From: Saprospiraceae bacterium
GTDB taxonomy: Bacteria > Bacteroidota > Bacteroidia > Chitinophagales > Saprospiraceae
Assembly (NCBI GenBank): GCA_016719855.1
Contig: JADJYH010000011.1
Location: forward strand, 1-11,610
Length of the DNA stretch: 11,610 bases
Reading direction: 5' to 3'
The notes under the pieces were generated by a model, which had not been told where the DNA came from, did no database searches, and worked only from the letters and a program-made list of their open reading frames with translations. How positions within the stretch are numbered: position 1 is the stretch's first letter; every line of letters begins with the position of its first letter. Below, piece by piece: positions 7,479 through 11,610 of this stretch. Both the position numbers and the translations under genes were made by a program.

Positions 7479-8435
7479 TTATCCCGCTTTGAACTTCCGC
7501 ATGGCCTCCGTCAGCCGTGGTATTATTTCGAAGAGGTCGCCCACCACCCCATAATCCGCCGCCTTGAAAACGGCGCTTCCGGGTCTTTGTTGATGACCAC
7601 GATGACCTTCGATTGGTTCACCCCGGCCAGGTGCTGGATGGCACCGGAGATGCCGATGGCAACGTACAGGTTCGGGCGAATGGCAACGCCAGTTTGTCCG
7701 ACGTGTTCGTGGTGTGGCCGCCAATCGGCATCTGCCACAGGACGGCTGCAAGCGGGGTAGCCCCATCACCTTGGCCAAGTCCTCCACGATTCCCCAGTTT
7801 TCGGGACCTTTCATGCCACGTCCGGCAGAAACGACGGTCACCGCCTCCGGCAATGGCACGATGCCTTCCTCGCTTGACTTCAAGCACTTTTACCCGGCTG
7901 GCGGGAACAGTCAATTCGAGTGTTTCGATGGCCACTTCGTTGCCGCTGGATTTAAGCGGTATCTCGTTGCCGCCCAAGGATACCAATTTGATGGGCGAAC
8001 TGATTTCATAAGTGGCAATGGCCTTACCGGAATAGACGCCCTTTGTCACCTTGAACCCACCGCCTGACACATCAGGAAGGGATTTCACACCCGCCACGGA
8101 ACCTGCATTCAGCCGGGCAGCCAAACGACCCAGCAACGACTTGCCTGTGGAAGTATGGGACAGCACGACGACCGTTGCAGCCCAGCTTCTCAGCCGCTTG
8201 CGCAATGAGCGAGGCATACACCTGGCTGTCGAAATTGGCGAGGCTGGCACCTGCCACGTTGTAAACCTTGATGCACCGTAAACGCCAAGTTGCCCGGCAT
8301 TGTCCACTTTGCCCAATGTCAATGCAACACACTGGCTGCCAAGGCAGTTGTGCGGTTTGGCTCCCCATAAGTTACGGCCTCGAAAGCCGCTTTTTTGAAA
8401 TGGCCATTGGTGGCCTCTGCGAAAACTAAAACCAT
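7479..8435 (-). CDS. etfA: Electron transfer flavoprotein alpha subunit, frame-broken
   Basis: About 318 residues from ATG at 8435, the family's normal length. The N-terminal domain reads MVLVFAEATNGHFKKAAFEA, then KVYNVAGASLANFDSQVYA and VVVLSHTSTGKSLLGRLAAR in other frames. The middle has SVAGVKSLPDVSGGGFKVTK and TLELTVPASRVKV. The FAD-binding C-terminal domain has GRGMKGPENWGIVEDLAKVM, HVGQTGVAIRPNLYVAIGIS, GAIQHLAGVNQSKVIVVINK, DPEAP and the end ADYGVVGDLFEIIPRLTEAM. With EtfB it forms the soluble FAD/AMP heterodimer that accepts electrons from acyl-CoA dehydrogenases and passes them to ETF-quinone oxidoreductase. Five or more frame changes are needed (near 8370, 8190, 7880, 7740 and 7570), which is implausible for a functioning housekeeping gene and points to sequence error. 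It lies downstream of etfB on the same strand. Confidence 0.93.
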
Positions 8436-8439
8436 TTTT

Positions 8440-8474
8440 GAATTCGGATTGCGGATTGCGGATTGCGGATTGGG
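8440..8474. repeat. GGATTGC heptamer tandem repeat in the etfA leader
   Basis: Four head-to-tail units lie at 8446-8452, 8453-8459, 8460-8466 and 8467-8473. The last has G for C, and the array is preceded by GAATTC. It begins 5 bp upstream of the etfA start codon. Related words occur at 7175-7207 and inverted at 8532-8552, so the etfB-etfA spacer could fold on itself. Confidence 0.85.
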
Positions 8475-8531
8475 CGACTGCCAACTAATTTCAATTGCTG
8501 AATGTTGGACTGAAATCCGGGCAATATTCAC

Positions 8532-8552
8532 CAATTCGCAATTCCGTAATCC
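8532..8552. repeat. Inverted GGATTACGGAATTGCG micro-repeat downstream of etfB
   Basis: CAATTCGCAATTCCGTAATC is the inverted form of the words at 7175-7207 and resembles the inverse of the GGATTGC array at 8440-8474. It lies 10 bp after the etfB stop codon, within the etfB-etfA spacer. Confidence 0.6.
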
Positions 8553-8561
8553 AAAATTAAA

Positions 8562-9292
8562 TCAAATAACTTTTGCTTCTTCGTGGAGCAGCCTCACCCA
8601 GCTCGTCCATGTCATCTGGGCTGACCAAGTTTTACGCCTGTTTTTCCTTCGGTAATTTGCAGGAAACTGGTACAGCAAAGTCGGGAAATGCAACGGGTGG
8701 ACGACTGCGAGGCTTTTCTTGGCCTTCATGATGCCCATCATGTTGGGGATGTGCTGTTCAGCCATTCCTTTGCGGCGCTGATGACAAAGGGCGTCTGCAC
8801 TTCGAGGATTTCCACGCCACCCTCGATGTCACGTTCCATAGTGGCGGTGTTGCCATCCACATCGAGCTTGCTGGCATAAGAAATGAAGGGCAGGTCGAGA
8901 ATTCGGCGACCATGCACCTACCTCCGAGCCATTGTAGTCAATGCTTTTGCCGCAGAACACGATGTCGAAGTTCTGTGCCTTGGCGTATTCCGCGATTTGC
9001 TTTGCAATGAAAAGTGCGCTTTTCGGCTCGGCGTCAATGCACGGCATCCGTTGCACCGATAGCGCGTCCCTTGCGAATAGTTTGGTCGTTGTCTGTCCCA
9101 CCCACGTTGATGATGGTGACGGAGCCACCATTTTTTTCCACCAATTCAATCGCCCGCACGAGGGCGTACCACTCGTCGTAGGGATTCATGATGAAGCTAA
9201 TGCCAGCTTCGTTGAACTTGGTGCCATCCGCTGTAAACGAAATCTTTGAGGTGGTATCTGGTGTTTTGCTTTACGCAAACAAGTAATTTACA
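8562..9292 (-). CDS. etfB: Electron transfer flavoprotein beta subunit, frame-broken
   Basis: About 243 residues, normal for the family. The start region reads KLLVCVSKTPDTTSKISF if one extra A in the GTAAAGC run is ignored. The initiator ATG is not present as written (TTGT around 9292), so the start is approximate. Then come TKFNEAGISFIMNPYDEWYA and LVRAIELVEKNGG, the nucleotide-binding segment DAEPKSALFIAKQIAEYAKA, NFDIVFCGKSIDYNGSEVG, the beta-subunit signature region around DGNTATMERDIEGG, and the end MDELVRLLHEEAKVI. EtfB binds AMP and partners EtfA, whose gene follows 126 bp downstream. At least four frame changes are required (near 9255, 9130, 8920 and 8770). A -7 box lies about 93 bp upstream. 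Confidence 0.92.
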
Positions 9293-9344
9293 ACTGGAAG
9301 GAAAAAGAAAAGGAAAGGAAAAAAGAACGGAACAGTACTCTCAC

Positions 9345-9376
9345 CTTTTGACTTTTTTACTTTGTACTTTTACTTT
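9345..9376. repeat. ACTTTT-type low-complexity repeat upstream of etfB
   Basis: Four loose copies of ACTTT(TT) with one- to three-base spacers, next to a purine-rich stretch (9296-9330, GGAAAAAGAAAAGGAAAGG). It occupies the etfB leader between the candidate -7 box and the start codon. Confidence 0.5.
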
Positions 9377-9384
9377 AAAGGCCG

Positions 9385-9392
9385 CAAATATA
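9385..9392 (-). promoter_or_regulatory. Candidate -7 box for etfB
   Basis: On the minus strand the bases read TATATTTG, fitting TAnnTTTG. No TTTG is seen 19-21 bp upstream, so support is the -7 element and its place in the divergent etfB / 9518 spacer only. Confidence 0.4.
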
Positions 9393-9517
9393 TCCATTAA
9401 ATGACGAACGGGATATTTGGTTGCGAAAATCCGCTGCATTTTACCAAAACTTGACCCGTTTGCACTAAACCAATTTGCCTTGCGTTCTTTGTCCAGATTT
9501 TAGAAAACTTGAACTTC

Positions 9518-10220
9518 ATGAAAAAAATACTGCCGATTCTCGCTCCTGCTAGGGTTTGCCTTGAGCAACCATGCCCAAGCTGGAAAAATAAGTGCCGAAG
9601 GCATGTTGAAGCTTAAAAGAATACGAGGATACACTGGCGCTTTGCGCTTTTTTGGTCGTCAACGATTCACTGCCCGAGGAGCGGTTTGGTACTTGCAAGA
9701 AACTGATACGACGCTGGTTCAAGCGCTCAAAACAGAATTCTTTTCAACTACAAATTCGACCGCCTGAAATCCGTTTCCATCCAATACCCACCGGACAGCA
9801 CTTTCGAGTCTTCACCTGGCAACTCTACGTGGACGTGGACGATTACAAATACTATGGTGCCATCCAAATGAATACCAGCAAACTTCAGCTTTTTCCGCTC
9901 ATTGACCGCTCAGCAGCGATACTGAATCGAAAGAGTACGACCTGCTGACACCGGAGAAATGGTACGGCTCCGTTTACTACAACTTGCGTCAGTTTGATAC
10001 TTCGGAGGGCAACAAATACCTGCTGTTTGGATACGATGGATTCAGCTTTTTCAATGGCACCTACGAAGGTTACAAACTCGAAAATGGTCGTTGGTACTGG
10101 GTCGAGAAGTTCTGGACGGAAACGATGGAGGAGGCACCCAGGCCGGAACCTGTGCTGGACAGCCGAGGGGAGAAAGATGTCTTTGGAAAGGAGAAGAAGA
10201 AAGGGAAAAGTCGCCCATGA
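9518..10220 (+). CDS. Exported protein of unknown function, frame-broken
   Basis: ATG at 9518 gives MKKILPIL. With one frame change near 9542 it continues LLGFALSNHAQA, a complete Sec signal peptide whose likely cleavage is after AQA. Further frames give EGMLKLKEYEDTLALF-like sequence, VVNDSLPEERFGTCKKLI, then RVFTWQLYVDVDDYKYYGAI, QMNTSKLQLFPLIDRS, LLTPEKWYGSVYYNLRQFDT, KYLLFGYDGFSFFNGTYEGY and a charged tail ending DVFGKEKKKGKSRP. The pattern matches exported hypothetical proteins of Bacteroidota I remember, with no known activity. In those, several dozen residues lie between the YDGFSFF-like and GTYEGYKL-like segments; here they are joined directly, which suggests an internal deletion (inference). 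Total as read is about 230 residues. It converges on the minus-strand gene that follows. Confidence 0.72.
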
Positions 10221-10235
10221 CTACAGCTGGGACTA

Positions 10236-10728
10236 CCTGCCCACCTACAAGCAAATTCCCAGCGTCCATCAAATACCTTTATTGGACCCACCGAGTTATA
10301 ATCTATGATAAACCATTCATGGTAAAATTTGGCGAGGTAAAAATCATGCCCCTCATAGCGGTCGCATATCGCCACGAAGCCTGCTCCCCACATGCTGTCA
10401 TCGTAAGTCGTGTCCTTGATGCATGCCACTATTTTTGAACGGTCTTCGCTGAAAAAATGGTGCAGGATGGTCATATTCGGGTGGTGGTTGGAGCTTACAG
10501 GAAGCAGCACATCGGCATCGCCGATTTGCAGGAATTCAGCGTCGGCTTCGGTTCATATTCGATGCCGTTTCGTTTTGTATTCCTCCATTCTTGCCAATGT
10601 TTTCGGGTCATTGCGGTTGAGTTGCCAATCCCAGGTGAACGGCCCCTCGTGCTTTTCAATGATGCGGTCATAGCGGGTGTTTTTGATGTTGGCTAAAACT
10701 TCGGGGGTGGAGGTCTTTGACTTTTCAT
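10236..10728 (-). CDS. Conserved-looking protein of unknown function, frame-broken
   Basis: The ATG at 10728 becomes the start of a good frame if one A is restored in the A-run after it: MKKSKTSTPEVLANI, then KNTRYDRIIEKHEGPFTWDW and QLNRNDPKTLARMEEYKTK. Two compensating one-base changes around 10570-10545 carry it past an apparent stop (GIEYEPEADAEFLQI) back to the same frame. It continues GDADVLLPVSSNHHPNMTIL, HHFFSEDRSKIVACIKDTTY, DDSMWGAGFVAICDRYEGHD, FYLAKFYHEWFIIDY. The 3' end is unclear; a stop near 10236-10250 needs one more frame change. The soluble, acidic, aromatic-rich composition and the absence of a signal peptide suggest a cytoplasmic protein of about 165 residues. I do not recognise a family. 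Confidence 0.6.
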
Positions 10729-10873
10729 GGTGGTGAATTTTTTATTGAAGGTGATAATGCTGTGAAGTTGACTGGATTTGACAAATTTTGAAAATTTATC
10801 AAATCTTTTCGCTTGGTTGGGTATCACCGACGGGATAAGGAATTGGTGAATTATCCAGCCAACTGTCGGGAGC

Positions 10874-10904
10874 ATTGAGAAGTAGCAATTTTTCCCTAAA
10901 TTTG
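10874..10904 (+). promoter_or_regulatory. Bacteroidota-type promoter of the toxin-antitoxin pair
   Basis: TAAATTTG at 10897-10904 fits the -7 consensus TAnnTTTG, and ATTG at 10874-10877 (three of four bases of TTTG) lies 19 bp upstream, the expected -33 spacing. Transcription would begin at about 10911, which places the antitoxin start downstream of that point. Confidence 0.55.
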
Positions 10905-10910
10905 CTCAAA

Positions 10911-11146
10911 ATAATTGCCAAGTCTGCTGCTGCCATTCCTTCGTCTTCCCGTCTCAACCCGGTGCAAATGCATCTGTTGCACTTGTTCTCCCGCCCAATG
11001 TCGGAACTGGAGTTGAAAGAACAAATGCTCCTCGTCGAATGGTACGACCGAAAGGCCCAAGAGAAATGGACAAACTCTGGGAAGAAAAAGGGTTGAGCAA
11101 TGAAAAATGGACGGAAATCTTGAAAACCCGCCACCGGAGTCCATAA
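10911..11146 (+). CDS. Antitoxin of a PIN-type toxin-antitoxin pair, one frameshift
   Basis: Reads RLNPVQMHLLHLFSRPMSEL and ELKEQMLLVEWYDRKAQE. After a frame change near 11065 (a missing G in a GAGAAATGG run) it continues MDKLWEEKGLSNEKWTEIL and ends KTRHRSP with TAA at 11144-11146. The pattern L-N-P-x-Q followed by a helical segment and a D-x-L-W-E-x-G-L tail is familiar from small antitoxins found before COG1569 PIN toxins in Bacteroidota. No ATG precedes LNPVQ; the first in-frame ATG is at 10968, within the conserved region. The start here is set by the promoter and is approximate. The toxin ATG follows 10 bp after its stop, so the two are almost certainly co-transcribed. Confidence 0.7.
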
Positions 11147-11156
11147 CAAATAACCA

Positions 11157-11594
11157 ATGCTGAAAATCCCTCCTTGATTACAATTGCCTGATGGTCCTGC
11201 ACCTCAGCGTTCAAAACCATTGGTTCCATGAGTTGCTGAAACAGGGCGAAGTACGGCTGGCAGTTTCAACTGAAATTTTAACGGAATATGACGAGTTGCT
11301 CGCATCAAGTTTACCCACCCACCTTTTCGGAAAACGTACTCAGAACCCTTATCAACATTCCTGAATTAGAAGAAGTGACCGTTTATTACAAATGGAACTT
11401 GATTTACCACGACCCCGACGACAACAAATTCGTGGATGCAGCCATTTCATGCAATGCTGACTTCATTATCACCACGACGGTGATTTCAAGGCACTCGACA
11501 AGGCAGCTTTTCCAAAAGTCAGGTATATCCTTGCAAGAATTCCATGTCCAATTTTTTGGACACCGATGCCTGGGTAGGGAAAGGAACCATATAA
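11157..11594 (+). CDS. PIN-domain toxin (COG1569-like RNase), frame-broken
   Basis: From ATG at 11157 the gene reads, across frames, LDYNCLMV (first acidic residue), HWFHELLKQGEVRLAVSTEI, LTEYDELLAS (conserved Glu), FSENVLRTLINIPELEEVTV, YYKWNLIYHDPDDNKFVDAA (acidic pair), ISCNADFIIT, HDGDFKALDKAAFPKV and SLQEF. This is the ordered set of acidic residues of the PIN nuclease fold, and DPDDNKFVDAA is typical of COG1569 toxins. Such proteins cleave RNA and are neutralised by the antitoxin encoded just upstream. Frame changes occur near 11175, 11310, 11475 and 11540. The best 3' reading ends at TAA 11592-11594 (WVGKGTI); another frame stays open to the window edge. Length of about 145 residues is normal for the family. 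Confidence 0.82.
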
Positions 11595-11610
11595 AAAACT
11601 CCCTTACCGT

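Noticed and set aside
8440..8474. GGATTGC tandem array considered as CRISPR or integron-type repeats
   Set aside because: The units are 7 bp with no spacers, so it is a simple micro-repeat, not a CRISPR or attC site.
10091..10438. Plus-strand open frames running past the exported-protein stop (including a DYSWDYLPTYKQIPS stretch)
   Set aside because: Continuation of the exported protein past 10220 would need another frame change, and the opposite strand encodes a longer, more protein-like sequence (CDRYEGHDFYLAKFYHEWF). I could not fully settle where each gene ends between 10210 and 10310.
10839..10910. Upstream extension of the antitoxin frame to 10839
   Set aside because: The frame is open, but it would place coding sequence across a good -33/-7 promoter and the added residues show no family pattern.

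Overview
The window looks like chromosomal DNA of a Bacteroidota bacterium, probably from the Saprospiraceae side of the phylum. This rests on Bacteroidota-type -7 boxes (TAnnTTTG), scarce Shine-Dalgarno sequences, an IS66 element carrying only tnpC, a four-helix-bundle (23S rRNA intervening-sequence type) protein, and a PSCyt1/DUF1549/DUF1553 protein. The lineage is inferred from remembered protein families, not from a search. I see no rRNA, tRNA or CRISPR.

The dominant property of the window is broken reading frames. Nearly every gene, including the housekeeping pair etfA/etfB, has to be read by hopping between two or three frames. Only the transaldolase gene and a 2-kb stretch of the DUF1549/DUF1553 gene are uninterrupted over length. 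Several breaks are single-base gains or losses in short homopolymers, so I favour uncorrected read or assembly errors over true decay. Exact boundaries and starts of the broken genes are approximate.

Layout. 1-71: tail of an unidentified plus-strand gene. 164-1124: plus-strand SAM methyltransferase, frame-broken. 1219-2694: complete IS66-family element (minus-strand tnpC) with matching terminal inverted repeats and a perfect 8-bp target duplication. It sits 9 bp before the start codon of a plus-strand lipocalin-like lipoprotein (2712-3165) and separates it from a candidate promoter at 1172. A hairpin terminator follows at 3185.

3229-9292: a minus-strand series. In transcription order it is etfB, etfA, a very strong bidirectional hairpin, the diheme PSCyt1/DUF1549/CBM-like/DUF1553 protein, a four-helix-bundle protein, and transaldolase. 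Different short AT-rich micro-repeats lie in the leaders of these genes.

9518-10220: plus-strand exported protein of unknown function, converging on a minus-strand protein of unknown function (about 10236-10728). 10911-11594: plus-strand PIN-domain toxin-antitoxin pair with its own recognisable promoter.

No single new multi-gene system is evident. The observations most worth following are the precisely delimited IS66 insertion, the inverted repeats around the four-helix-bundle gene, the pattern of micro-repeats in leaders, and the 32-bp palindrome next to a terminator that has no gene.
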